Below, piece by piece: positions 8,853 through 18,780 of a stretch of DNA of 64,000 nucleotides. Position 1 is the first letter of the stretch; each line of letters starts with the position of its first letter. A model generated the notes under the pieces. That model made no database searches. It had not been told where the DNA came from and worked only from the letters and a program-made list of their open reading frames with translations. The translations under genes and the position numbers were made by a program. Source of the DNA: Roseinatronobacter thiooxidans (GTDB taxonomy: Bacteria > Pseudomonadota > Alphaproteobacteria > Rhodobacterales > Rhodobacteraceae); assembly GCF_001870675.1 (NCBI RefSeq), contig NZ_MEHT01000005.1, positions 107,703 through 171,702 on the forward strand, in the 5' to 3' direction.

Positions 8853-9416
8853 GTGTCCCACGCTGATGACAACGACAGCACCCGCAGGGATTTCATCTAT
8901 TACGCCACAGCCGGTGCAGGCGTGGTCACAGTTGGCGCGGCCGTGTGGCCACTTGTCAACCAGATGAACCCTTCGGCAGATGTTCAGGCGCTTTCATCGA
9001 TTTTCGTCGATGTTGGCGGGCTGGAACCTGGTGGTCAGGTGACAGTCAATTTCCTTGGCAAGCCGGTCTTCATCCGTCGCCGTACTGCTGAAGAAATCGC
9101 AGATGGTCGCGCTGTTGCGCTGGATGATCTGGGCATCGACCGCCAGTCGCGCAACCCCAACAAACCCGGGACCGACGCATCGGACGAAAACCGCACAATG
9201 GATGACGACGGCGAATGGCTGGTCATGACCGGCGTTTGCACCCATCTGGGCTGCGTGCCACTGGGCAACGCTGCGGGCGATTTCGGCGGCTGGTTCTGCC
9301 CGTGCCACGGGTCGCATTACGATACGGCAGGCCGCATCCGCCGCGGCCCCGCGCCAGAGAACATGCATATTCCGGTGGCATCATTCGTTGATGAAACCAC
9401 CATTCAGCTCGGCTAA
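8853..9416 (+). CDS. petA: ubiquinol-cytochrome c reductase Rieske iron-sulfur subunit
   Basis: [2Fe-2S] subunit of the cytochrome bc1 complex. A twin-arginine-like N-terminus ([13 protein letters not shown]) leads into the membrane anchor (~13-35). Cluster ligands are Cys129 and His131 in CTHLGC and Cys149 and His152 in CPCHGS, with Cys134/Cys151 for the disulfide. The start chosen is the GTG at 8853. The ATG at 8847 abuts the GGGAGA ribosome-binding site with no spacer, whereas the GTG has 6 nt. GTG numbering also gives the Rhodobacter ligand positions 129/131/149/152. It is the first gene of petABC; petB follows after 14 bp. Confidence 0.97.
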   Translation: MSHADDNDSTRRDFIYYATAGAGVVTVGAAVWPLVNQMNPSADVQALSSIFVDVGGLEPGGQVTVNFLGKPVFIRRRTAEEIADGRAVALDDLGIDRQSRNPNKPGTDASDENRTMDDDGEWLVMTGVCTHLGCVPLGNAAGDFGGWFCPCHGSHYDTAGRIRRGPAPENMHIPVASFVDETTIQLG

Positions 9417-9430
9417 GGGAGACGCAGAAT

Positions 9431-10786
9431 ATGGGTGGAATTCCACACGACCACTACGAGCCGAAGTCGAACGCTGAAAAATACATTCATCGTCGGCTTC
9501 CGATTGTCGGTTTGATCTATGACACGCTCATGCTTCCGACACCAAAAAACCTGAACTGGATGTGGATCTGGGGCATTGTCCTGATGCTATGTCTGGTGTT
9601 GCAGATTGTGACAGGCATTGTTCTGGCAATGCATTACACACCACATGTCGATCATGCCTTTGCCAGCGTTGAGCATATCATGCGCAATGTGAATGGCGGT
9701 CACATGATCCGCTACCTGCACCAGAACGGGTCTATGCTGTTCTTCTTTGCCGTCTATCTGCACATGTTCCGCAGCATGTATTACGGCAGCTACAAAGCCC
9801 CGCGTGAGATTACATGGATCATCGGTATCCTGATCTATCTGGCGATGATGGCAACGGCATTCATGGGCTATGTGCTGCCATGGGGCCAGATGTCCTTCTG
9901 GGGTGCAACTGTGATTACAGGTCTGTTCGGTGCCATTCCCGGCGTCGGTGATCTGTTGCAAACATGGCTGCTGGGCGGGCCTGCAGTGGATAACGCGGCA
10001 CTGAACCGCTTTTTCTCGCTGCACTATCTGCTGCCCTTCGTCATTCTGGGCCTGAGCATCGTGCATATCTGGGCCTTCCACACCACGGGCAACAACAACC
10101 CCACAGGTGTTGAAGTGCGCCGCACCTCCAAGGAAGAAGCGGCCAAAGATACGCTGCCCTTCTGGCCCTATTTCGTCATCAAAGACCTGTTTGCGCTGGT
10201 CGTGATTCTGGCGATCTTCTGGGCGCTTGTGGGCTTCATGCCAAACTTCCTGGGCCATACCGACAACTACATCGAGGCAAACCCGCTGGTCACACCGCCG
10301 GAAATCGTGCCCGAATGGTACTTCCTGCCCTTCTACGCGATCCTGCGCGCCTTCACATCTGACGTTTGGATCGTGATGGCCGTGAACTGGCTGAGCTTTG
10401 GCATCATCGACGCAACCTTCTTTGGCGTGCTGGCGATGTTCGGCTCGATCTTTGTCTGGGCGCTGCTGCCTTGGGTGGACACATCCTCGGTGCGCTCTGG
10501 CCGGTATCGTCCGATGTTCAAGTGGTGGTTCTGGTTGTTCATCATCAACTTCGTGGTGCTAACATGGGCCGGGGCAATGCCTGCCGAAGGCATCTACACC
10601 ACCATCTCGCTGATCGGCACAACCTATTGGTTCGCATATTTCCTTGTCATCCTGCCGCTGCTGGGTGTGTTGGAAAAGCCGCTGCCAGAGCCTGCCACCA
10701 TCGAGGAAGATTTCAAGGCAAGCCTGAAATCCAAGTCGGATAACGACCCCAAAGGGCCATCGGCCGAGCCGATCCCTGCTGAGTAA
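9431..10786 (+). CDS. petB: cytochrome b of the bc1 complex
   Basis: Integral diheme subunit, 451 residues with about eight transmembrane helices. It carries out bifurcated quinol oxidation and quinone reduction. Visible hallmarks are the paired histidine helices ([13 protein letters not shown] region, [39 protein letters not shown]), the Qo-site PEWY in [16 protein letters not shown], and the cd-helix region around [12 protein letters not shown]. The C-terminus is a charged tail. It overlaps no neighbour and is preceded by a GGGAGACGC ribosome-binding site. Confidence 0.98.
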   Translation: MGGIPHDHYEPKSNAEKYIHRRLPIVGLIYDTLMLPTPKNLNWMWIWGIVLMLCLVLQIVTGIVLAMHYTPHVDHAFASVEHIMRNVNGGHMIRYLHQNGSMLFFFAVYLHMFRSMYYGSYKAPREITWIIGILIYLAMMATAFMGYVLPWGQMSFWGATVITGLFGAIPGVGDLLQTWLLGGPAVDNAALNRFFSLHYLLPFVILGLSIVHIWAFHTTGNNNPTGVEVRRTSKEEAAKDTLPFWPYFVIKDLFALVVILAIFWALVGFMPNFLGHTDNYIEANPLVTPPEIVPEWYFLPFYAILRAFTSDVWIVMAVNWLSFGIIDATFFGVLAMFGSIFVWALLPWVDTSSVRSGRYRPMFKWWFWLFIINFVVLTWAGAMPAEGIYTTISLIGTTYWFAYFLVILPLLGVLEKPLPEPATIEEDFKASLKSKSDNDPKGPSAEPIPAE

Positions 10787-10810
10787 CGGCAAACCGAAAG
10801 GATTATACAC

Positions 10811-11608
10811 ATGAAACTGAGGAACCTTGCCGTTGCTGCCCTGTCCGCCTTGGTGCTGGCCCTGCCAGCCACCATGGCAGACGCCAAAAAGGTGAAAGGC
10901 GAAGTCACAAACTTCGACTTCTCCTTTCAGGGGTTGACCGGCACTTACGACCGCAACCAGCTACAGCGCGGCTTGCAGGTCTATCACGAGGTCTGCTCAT
11001 CGTGCCACGGGCTGCAATATGTAGCCTTCCGCACGCTCAGCGACCGCAACGGCCCTGAACTGCCTGACGACCAGATGCGTGCCTTCGCGGACCTGTATGA
11101 AGTCTGGGACGATACGCTGCGTGACTGGCGCCCTGCAACAGGCCCCGACCACTTCCCCGAATCACAGTTCGAGGGGGCGCCGGACCTTAGCCTGATGACC
11201 AAAGCACGCGCAGGCTTCAGCGGCCCCTACGGCCTTGGCATCAACCAGTTGATGAAAGGTATCGGCGGGCCGGAATACATCGCATCTTTCCTGCTGGGCT
11301 ATACCGGCGAGGAAGACTTTCAGGCCGGCTCGATGTTCTATGAGAACAAAGCCTATGGCGGCTGGGTGTCGATGAACCCCGTGCTGTTCGATGACATGCT
11401 GTTCTACGAAGACGGCACACCCGCCACCGAAGAGCAGATGGCCCTAGATGTCGCGGCTTTCCTGACATGGACCGCAGAGCCCAAACTGGTCGAGCGGAAG
11501 CATGCAGGCTTTGTCGGCGTGATCTTCCTGTCGGTTCTGGCAGTGCTGCTGTATCTGACCAACAAGCAGCTTTGGGCACCTGTCAAAAGAGCCGCCAAAA
11601 AAGACTGA
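10811..11608 (+). CDS. petC: cytochrome c1 of the bc1 complex
   Basis: Membrane-anchored c-type cytochrome passing electrons from the Rieske protein to soluble or membrane cytochromes. It has 265 residues with a signal peptide ending near MADAKK (~25). The heme motif is CSSCH at 62-66, and a C-terminal anchor helix (VGVIFLSVLAVLLYL) is followed by a basic tail. The heme must be attached by the Ccm system, three genes of which (ccmF, ccmH, ccmE) are elsewhere in this window. It is the last gene of petABC and is followed by a strong intrinsic terminator. Confidence 0.97.
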   Translation: MKLRNLAVAALSALVLALPATMADAKKVKGEVTNFDFSFQGLTGTYDRNQLQRGLQVYHEVCSSCHGLQYVAFRTLSDRNGPELPDDQMRAFADLYEVWDDTLRDWRPATGPDHFPESQFEGAPDLSLMTKARAGFSGPYGLGINQLMKGIGGPEYIASFLLGYTGEEDFQAGSMFYENKAYGGWVSMNPVLFDDMLFYEDGTPATEEQMALDVAAFLTWTAEPKLVERKHAGFVGVIFLSVLAVLLYLTNKQLWAPVKRAAKKD

Positions 11609-11633
11609 TCTGGCGCATAAGCGCAAGGTTGAA

Positions 11634-11659
11634 GCGTGCCCTTCGGGGCACGCTTTTTT
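11634..11659 (+). terminator. intrinsic terminator of petABC
   Basis: Stem GCGTGCCC / GGGCACGC around a TTCG tetraloop, followed by six T, 25 bp after the petC stop. Confidence 0.93.
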
Positions 11660-11720
11660 GCTTTCCAAGGTTCGGGTTTCGGGGTAGCTCTCGCGTCCTT
11701 AACCTGTGAAGGAACACCCC

Positions 11721-12584
11721 ATGTCCGACAATCTGCGCGGTGCGGTCCTGATGGCGCTGGCCATGGCCGGTTTCGCCTTGGAGGATATGTTTATTAAGCT
11801 GCTGGCCGATGCGCTGCCTGTGGGGCAGGTGCTGCTGTTTCTGGGGCTTGGCGGCGCGGTCCTGTTCGGGCTGATCGCACACCGGAAAGGCCAGCAAGTG
11901 CTGTCCCCTGCCCTGCTGACACGCGCCATATTGCTGCGCAACCTTGCAGAATTGATCGGCACTGTAGGCTTTGTTCTGGGCTTTGTGCTGGCCAGCCTTG
12001 CGACGGCTTCGGCCATTTTGCAGGCAGCACCCCTGTTCGTCACGCTGGGCGCTGTGGTGTTTCTGGGCGAAAAGGTTGGCTGGCGGCGCTGGACGGCCAT
12101 TGTCGTGGGGTTTCTGGGGGTCTTGCTGATCGTGCGCCCCGGTATGGCCGGGTTCGAGCCTGCCTCGCTCTTCGCGGTGATCGGGGTAATCGGTCTGGCG
12201 GGCCGCGACCTTGCCACCCGTGTTGTGCCGCGCACTGTGTCCAGCTACCAGATTTCCAGTTGGGCTTTTGCGATGCTGGTGCCTGCGGGGCTTTTCCTGA
12301 TGGTGGTTATGCAACAACCTCCCGTCCTGCCCGATGCCGCCCAAACGCTGAAACTCAGCGCGGCACTGGGAATCGGTGTTCTGGCCTATTACGCAATCGT
12401 GGCCGCCATGCGCGTGGGCGAATTGTCCTTCGTCACACCCTTTCGCTACACGCGGATGCTGTTTGCCCTGATCGTGGCAGTTCTGGTGTTTGGAGAGCGG
12501 CCAGACGCGCTGACCCTTGTAGGGGCCGCGATTATTGTGGCCGCTGGTCTGTTCACCCTGTGGCGGGAAACGAAAGTCACCTAG
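11721..12584 (+). CDS. EamA/DMT-family permease
   Basis: Ten-helix drug/metabolite transporter, 287 residues, made of two tandem EamA repeats (about 5-140 and 150-285). The first has the motif FLGEKVGWRRW near its end and the second the matching VFGERPDALTLVGAAIIV, the usual glutamate-bearing helix-9 signature of these exporters. The substrate is unknown. The start at 11721 is 7 nt after AAGGA. It stands alone between the pet terminator and eno. Confidence 0.87.
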   Translation: MSDNLRGAVLMALAMAGFALEDMFIKLLADALPVGQVLLFLGLGGAVLFGLIAHRKGQQVLSPALLTRAILLRNLAELIGTVGFVLGFVLASLATASAILQAAPLFVTLGAVVFLGEKVGWRRWTAIVVGFLGVLLIVRPGMAGFEPASLFAVIGVIGLAGRDLATRVVPRTVSSYQISSWAFAMLVPAGLFLMVVMQQPPVLPDAAQTLKLSAALGIGVLAYYAIVAAMRVGELSFVTPFRYTRMLFALIVAVLVFGERPDALTLVGAAIIVAAGLFTLWRETKVT

Positions 12585-12609
12585 AAACTGTCCTGAACAG
12601 CGGGTATAG

Positions 12610-13920
<1,311 letters not shown>

Positions 13921-13941
13921 AGGCGGATCAATCGACACACA

Positions 13942-13968
13942 GGCCCGCAGCATTCTGCGGGCCTTTTT
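13942..13968 (+). terminator. intrinsic terminator of eno
   Basis: Nine-bp stem GGCCCGCAG / CTGCGGGCC with a CATT loop and five T, 21 bp after the eno stop. Confidence 0.93.
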
Positions 13969-14032
13969 CATGCACTATGCCAGATTGCGCCCCTTCAAGC
14001 TAAAATTTTGCCCCCATCGCGGCCCAAAACAG

Positions 14033-14061
14033 AAAAAGCCCCGCGCTGGCGGGGCTTTTTT
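14033..14061. terminator. bidirectional terminator between tRNA-Ala and eno
   Basis: Stem GCCCCGC / GCGGGGC with a GCTG loop, flanked by five A on the left and six T on the right. It can therefore stop the minus-strand tRNA transcript and any read-through from eno. Confidence 0.88.
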
Positions 14062-14083
14062 CTTGTTAAGTCTTTGTTTTGTT

Positions 14084-14159
<76 letters not shown>

Positions 14160-14253
14160 ACTGTTGCAACATCTCATCGCTGCGCTGCTGCCTCTTACGA
14201 GAGCGCGCAGACCAGTGCAACCAAAAAAACACTAGTCTGCGGCTCTGAGTTAT

Positions 14254-14562
14254 TTAATCATCATCATCCGATGCGACATCGGCCAGATCGTCCAGCGCGA
14301 CAGTATCTTCATCATCATCTTCCAGCAGTTCGTCATCGACTTCCACTGCGTCATCGTCATCGACCAGCAGATCATCGTCTTCCTTGACGGGGGCTGCTTT
14401 GGTCTTTGTCGCGGCAGCCGTCAGTTCTTCACGACGATCCGTGCTATCTATCGGGACCACCTTGCCTGTGTACGGGCTGATGATCGGTGTCTTGTTCAGG
14501 TCATAAAACCGTTTGCCGGTTTCAGGGCAGACCCGCTTAACGCCCCATTCTGGATTGGACAT
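14254..14562 (-). CDS. FYDLN-acid family protein (TIGR02300)
   Basis: Small protein of 102 residues with a conserved head and a very acidic tail. The head contains the family signature KRFYDLNKTPIISPYTG (18-33), where a Cys in VCPETGKRF may bind metal. The second half is dominated by Asp and Glu runs (for example EDDDEDT), so it is intrinsically disordered and strongly negative. The function of the family is unknown. The ATG at 14562 is 7 nt from AAAGGA; the ATG at 14568 sits against that site. tRNA-Ala follows on the same strand. Confidence 0.88.
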   Translation of the reverse strand: MSNPEWGVKRVCPETGKRFYDLNKTPIISPYTGKVVPIDSTDRREELTAAATKTKAAPVKEDDDLLVDDDDAVEVDDELLEDDDEDTVALDDLADVASDDDD

Positions 14563-14719
14563 CGACATTTCCTTTGTTCGCGTGCCTTCCTTCAAGTGTG
14601 GTGCCGTGCCATAACTCGCCCATGCTGTAAAGGCCTGTGAGGGCGGCTTTGCCGCAAGCGGGGTCGATTTCCCGCGCAAGACAGGTAATATGGACGTATC
14701 AAACCCGAAGAGAGGGCGC

Positions 14720-15451
14720 ATGCGGGTCGAAAACGGAATTGCTACCTTGCACGGAACGCCCGAAATTTCAGTAGTGCTGCGCCGCTCCGGCCAGGCGCGC
14801 AGGCTAAGTTTGCGCGTCTCGGGGCTGGACGGGCGCGTGACGCTGACAATGCCCAACACCCTGCACCTGAGAGAGGCGCTGGAATTCTTGCAAGAACGCG
14901 AAAGCTGGCTGCGCGCGGCCATGACCCGCCTGCCGGAACCCTGCCCCGTTGCGATTGGCGCGGACATCCTGCTGCGGGGCGAGATTTTGCGAATCACTGA
15001 AGGCACGGGTGCGCGGATCGCGGTGAAGGGCGGGCAGCTTCTGGTTCCGCCAGACCCGAGCGGCACACGCACAGCCCTGCGTGTGGAAACCTATCTGAAA
15101 GCCAGCGCGCGCGCGGCGCTGGTGGATGCGTCTGAAAGATATGCCGCAGCCCTTGGCCGCCCCTTCAGCGCAATCACGCTGCGCGACACGCGTTCGCGCT
15201 GGGGGTCATGCACGGCGCAGGGGCGGTTGATGTTCTCTTGGCGGCTGATCATGGCCCCCCCGCTAGTGCTGGACTATGTCGCGGCGCATGAAGTGGCGCA
15301 TCTCAAACATATGGACCATTCGCGCGTCTTCTGGAATTGCGTGGCGCGGTTGATGCCCGACTACCAGACCCACCGCGACTGGTTAAGCAATAACGGCGCG
15401 GTGCTGCACACCTACAGCTTCACATCGCGCCCCGAGGCTGACAGGGGGTAG
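14720..15451 (+). CDS. YgjP-like zinc metallopeptidase (DUF45, SprT-like)
   Basis: Predicted cytosolic metallopeptidase of 243 residues. The zinc motif is HEVAHLKHMDHSRVFW (HExxH plus a downstream His), preceded by the conserved SRWGSC of the family. The start at 14720 is ~6 nt after AGAGAGG; an in-frame ATG at 14690 is possible but has no site. Its last 40 bp overlap the 3' end of the convergent thpR gene. The physiological substrate of the family is not established. Confidence 0.88.
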   Translation: MRVENGIATLHGTPEISVVLRRSGQARRLSLRVSGLDGRVTLTMPNTLHLREALEFLQERESWLRAAMTRLPEPCPVAIGADILLRGEILRITEGTGARIAVKGGQLLVPPDPSGTRTALRVETYLKASARAALVDASERYAAALGRPFSAITLRDTRSRWGSCTAQGRLMFSWRLIMAPPLVLDYVAAHEVAHLKHMDHSRVFWNCVARLMPDYQTHRDWLSNNGAVLHTYSFTSRPEADRG

Positions 15452-15972
15452 CGCTCCAACACATCATATTCCGCGCCATCCGCCCGCAAATGCGAGCGGA
15501 ACAGGGCAATCTCGGACACGGCAAAGGGTTCACTGCGAAAGGCCGCATCGCGCACCACCGCCGCTTCCAGTTCGCCCTGATCGAAACTTCCCGCGCGCAG
15601 GTAGGACAGGGTGACATGCGGGCTGTAGCGCCGCGCCTCGGGGGTGAAGCCCGCGACACGCGCCAGCCGCATCAGCTTTTGATGCAGCGCCATCAGTTCC
15701 GGCGCGGGCGAGACACAGGCATGCAGGTTATGGGGCTTTGACTTGCCATAAAGGCCCAAGCCCTCAAGCCGCAAGGTAAACTCTGGCACTTGCAACCGCG
15801 ACAGCCCTTCATCCAACGCCTCTAGCTGTGTATTCTCTGCCTCACCCAAGAAAACCAATGTTATATGGAAATTCTCGGGCGGCAGCTTGCGTTTGACGGG
15901 CAGCAAGAATTGCTGCAACACCAGCTGGCTGCGAATATGCGCGGGCAATTCAAGGCCCAGAAAAACGCGCAT
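15412..15972 (-). CDS. thpR: RNA 2',3'-cyclic phosphodiesterase (ThpR / LigT)
   Basis: 2H-phosphoesterase of 186 residues. Both catalytic HxTx motifs are visible: HITL (about residue 37) and HVTL (about residue 119). The duplicated half-domain architecture and length are normal for the family, which opens 2',3'-cyclic phosphates and can ligate RNA 2'-5'. It is convergent with, and overlaps by 40 bp, the metallopeptidase gene. The next minus-strand gene upstream starts 10 bp from its own end, suggesting cotranscription. Confidence 0.9.
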   Translation of the reverse strand: MRVFLGLELPAHIRSQLVLQQFLLPVKRKLPPENFHITLVFLGEAENTQLEALDEGLSRLQVPEFTLRLEGLGLYGKSKPHNLHACVSPAPELMALHQKLMRLARVAGFTPEARRYSPHVTLSYLRAGSFDQGELEAAVVRDAAFRSEPFAVSEIALFRSHLRADGAEYDVLERYPLSASGRDVKL

Positions 15973-15981
15973 CCTGCCGCC

Positions 15982-16305
15982 TTATTCCGCCATATAGGTC
16001 GCGGCGACCTCATACATCACCGGCTCGAATCGCGCGCATTGCGCGGCAATGGCGCGGTTACGCTCGCGCATCTCGGGCGTGCGCAGCATGGCCTGAAAAT
16101 CTGCCCGATCGCGCCAGCGCGAATAGGTGGAAATGCGGGTCTGGGCGTCGTTGACATGGATCGCGGCACCGCGAAACCCCGGCTGGTGGCGGATGACCTT
16201 GTCATAGGCATCTTGCAAGGCTTCAAGCACATCGGTGCAGGTGCCCGGTGTCATTTCGAATGTGGAAATGACTGTCTGCTCGTCATTGGTTGCGCTGATC
16301 TGCAT
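15982..16305 (-). CDS. antibiotic biosynthesis monooxygenase (ABM)-fold protein
   Basis: A 107-residue dimeric alpha/beta ferredoxin-like domain. The pattern of a first strand (VISTFEMTPG), helix, a second strand with GFRGAAIHVNDAQTRI, then STYSRWRDRADFQAML matches ABM/YgiN-like proteins, in which the W(R/K)(D/S)xxxFxAM segment is typical. Its role could be quinol or aromatic oxidation or simple binding. It lies 9 bp before thpR and 51 bp after the VWA gene on the same strand. Confidence 0.72.
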   Translation of the reverse strand: MQISATNDEQTVISTFEMTPGTCTDVLEALQDAYDKVIRHQPGFRGAAIHVNDAQTRISTYSRWRDRADFQAMLRTPEMRERNRAIAAQCARFEPVMYEVAATYMAE

Positions 16306-16356
16306 CTCGCGGCCCTCCCTGAGCTGGTGCCATCGTGCCGCAATCTGATGCCAAGA

Positions 16357-17616
16357 TCAATCATTCAGCATGGCCATCAGGCGCGCTTTCTCGCCGCGGT
16401 CGTTTGGGTCGGAAATCGCTTCGGCCAATGCCTCGATAGAGGCAATCGAATGGGCGGCGCGAAACGCATCGACATGGGGCAGCATGGCGCGCACACCGCG
16501 CGCACGCGGCGCGAAACTGTCCCAGCGCAGCAGCGGGTTCAGCCAGATCAGGCGCTTGGAGGACAGGTGCAGCCGTTCCATTTCGCGCGCAAGAAGGGCG
16601 GGGTCGTCGCGGTCCAGCCCGTCCGAGATCAGCAGCACCACAGCCCCCTGCCCCAACACACGGCGCGACCAGTCCACATTGAAGGTGCGTAGGCACCCGC
16701 CGATGCGCGTGCCGCCCTGCCAGTCCTGCGCTTCGCGTCCGGCGGCATTCAGTGCTGCATCGACATCGCGGGTGCGCAGGTGGCGGGTGATATTGGTCAG
16801 CCTTGTGCCAAAGGTGAAGGCATGAACCTTGGCCCAGCCCTGCCCTTGCCGGTTGGCAACCGCATGGACGAAATGCAGCACCATGCGCGAATATTGCGAC
16901 ATCGAGCCGGAGATGTCGCACAACACCACCAGCGCGGGCCAGCGGGTGGCAGGGCGGCGGTGATGCAACTTTGCAATCTCGCCCCCCTGCCGCAGCGAGG
17001 CGCGCAGCGTGCGCCGCCAATCGGGCTGGCGGCCGCGCAGATCGGGCTTCAGGCGGCGGGTGGCAAGGGGTTTGACCGGCAGCGACAGCCGCGCCAGCAT
17101 GCGGCGGGCCTGCGCGGCCTCTTGCGTGGACATCTGCTCGAAATCGAGGCTGCGCAGGCGTTCATCGCTGGAGGCGGTTTGCGAGGCGTCGATCTGGATT
17201 TCGGTATTATCGGGGTCGTCGCGGGGCTGTGGCAGATCGGGGGCTTCAGCCCCGTCCAGCAGCGCTTCGGCGGCGCGTTTGGCAGCGGCCTCGGCGGCTT
17301 TTTCCTCGGAGACATTGCGGATGGCGGGCAGCATCAGCGACATCATATGTTCCAGATAGCGCGGGTCGCGCCAGTAGAGGCGGAAAATCTGGTTGAAGAC
17401 CTGCCGCTCTTCCGGGCGGTTTACGAACACCGCATGCAGCACCCAGTAGAAATCGGGCTTGCGGTCAAACCCTGCCGCCGCCACAGCCTCGATAGCCGCT
17501 TGCACGCGCCCCGGCCCGATGGGCAGACCCGCACGGCGCAAGGCGCGCGCGAAATGGGTGATGTTATCGACCAGCTTGCCGGTGTCGGGGATCGCCAATT
17601 CCGTATAGCGCGCCAT
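16357..17616 (-). CDS. CoxE-like VWA-domain protein
   Basis: A 419-residue protein with an N-terminal helical region (~1-120), an acidic linker (~121-160) and a C-terminal von Willebrand A domain. The MIDAS motif is DISGS at 234-238, with the Thr in GGTRIGGCL and the Asp in LISDGLDRDD completing the metal site. Such proteins partner a MoxR AAA+ ATPase as a chaperone pair for metalloenzyme assembly, for example CoxD/CoxE for CO dehydrogenase. The MoxR gene lies immediately upstream, but no CO dehydrogenase subunit is nearby, so the client is unknown. Confidence 0.86.
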   Translation of the reverse strand: MARYTELAIPDTGKLVDNITHFARALRRAGLPIGPGRVQAAIEAVAAAGFDRKPDFYWVLHAVFVNRPEERQVFNQIFRLYWRDPRYLEHMMSLMLPAIRNVSEEKAAEAAAKRAAEALLDGAEAPDLPQPRDDPDNTEIQIDASQTASSDERLRSLDFEQMSTQEAAQARRMLARLSLPVKPLATRRLKPDLRGRQPDWRRTLRASLRQGGEIAKLHHRRPATRWPALVVLCDISGSMSQYSRMVLHFVHAVANRQGQGWAKVHAFTFGTRLTNITRHLRTRDVDAALNAAGREAQDWQGGTRIGGCLRTFNVDWSRRVLGQGAVVLLISDGLDRDDPALLAREMERLHLSSKRLIWLNPLLRWDSFAPRARGVRAMLPHVDAFRAAHSIASIEALAEAISDPNDRGEKARLMAMLND

Positions 17617-17632
17617 GTGTCAAACCCCGTTG

Positions 17633-17693
17633 AGGGGCGTTGCCCCTCTTGGCTGCGCCAATTCACCCCAGGATATTTGAACAAGGATGAAAT
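17633..17693 (-). repeat. stop-proximal trailer element, copy A (after moxR)
   Basis: Read on the minus strand after the moxR stop: a pyrimidine-rich stretch, core AAATATCC (17671-17678), CTGGGGTGAATTGG, then the hairpin GGGGCAACGCCCC (17634-17646). The core lies 15 nt after the stop codon. Copies B and C follow tusA and murI. No T-tract is present. Confidence 0.75.
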
Positions 17694-18599
17694 TCATACG
17701 GGTTCAAGGGATTGGCGCGCGTCGTCCAGAATTTTCTTGGCCTCCATCCCCTGAAGGCGGGCGATATCGTCCTGATATTTCAGGATTGCGCCCAGAGTGT
17801 CGGAGATTACCTCGGGCGAGAGTTCCAGCACATCCAGCGCCAGAAGGCATTTCGCCCAATCGATGGTTTCGGCCACGCCCGGTTTCTTGAACAGGTCTTC
17901 CTGACGCAGGCGCTGCACGAAAGCCACCACTTCGCGCGACAGCGTGGCGGATGCTTCGGGGGCGCGGGCGGTCAGGATTTCCAACTCGCGCGCGAAGCTG
18001 GGGTAATCGACCCAATGATACAGGCAACGGCGCTTGAGCGCGTCATGCACTTCGCGCGTGCGGTTTGATGTCAGAATGACAATCGGCGGCTCTGCGGCCT
18101 TCACAGGCCCGAGTTCGGGGATAGTGACCTGATAATCGGATAATGCTTCGAGCAGGAACGCCTCAAAAGGTTCATCAGTGCGGTCGATCTCGTCGATCAG
18201 CAGCACCGGCGCGCCGCCCTGTTGGGGGCGCATGGCTTGCAAAAGCGGCCGCTCGATCAGGAATTCGGGGCCGAACAGGGAGTGGCGCAGATCCCCCTTG
18301 TCGCCCGATGCCTCTGCCGCGCGAATGGCGATCATCTGGGCGGCGAAATTCCATTCATAGACAGCGGCGGAGGTGTCCAGCCCCTCATAGCATTGCAGCC
18401 GGATCAGTTGCCGCCCCAGCCCTGCGGCGATGGCCTTGGCGATCTCGGTCTTGCCGGTGCCCGGCTCGCCCTCAAGGAAGATCGGGCGTTTGAGGGCGAG
18501 GGCAAGGAACACCACCGTCGAGAGCGCGCGATCTGCGACATAAGATTGCGCGGACAGCACCGCCTGCACGTTTTCAATGCTTGAGCACTCCTGCGCCAT
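17694..18599 (-). CDS. MoxR-family AAA+ ATPase (CoxD-like)
   Basis: AAA+ ATPase of 301 residues. Walker A is GEPGTGKT at 44-51, Walker B is LLIDEIDR, and sensor 1 lies in VILTSNRTREVHDALKRRC, with the arginine finger in that region. It likely remodels a target enzyme together with the VWA protein encoded 77 bp downstream. The ATG at 18599 follows a GGGGGG site; a GTG at 18605 is alternative. It is divergent from ccmF across ~180 bp. Confidence 0.93.
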   Translation of the reverse strand: MAQECSSIENVQAVLSAQSYVADRALSTVVFLALALKRPIFLEGEPGTGKTEIAKAIAAGLGRQLIRLQCYEGLDTSAAVYEWNFAAQMIAIRAAEASGDKGDLRHSLFGPEFLIERPLLQAMRPQQGGAPVLLIDEIDRTDEPFEAFLLEALSDYQVTIPELGPVKAAEPPIVILTSNRTREVHDALKRRCLYHWVDYPSFARELEILTARAPEASATLSREVVAFVQRLRQEDLFKKPGVAETIDWAKCLLALDVLELSPEVISDTLGAILKYQDDIARLQGMEAKKILDDARQSLEPV

Positions 18600-18780
18600 A
18601 TCCACCCCCCGTTTGCCTGACTGGGGTGAAGCTGGCCTGCCCGTGCAAGACCGTCAACCCCGCATCGCAGGGCGTGCGACCAAAGAACAAGACAAAACTG
18701 ACTTATCTGTGACCGAAGGCCGCGCCCGCGATGTATCAAGGGTATTTGCCACCCGCGCGCTTTGGGCTAGAAGCAAAGAC

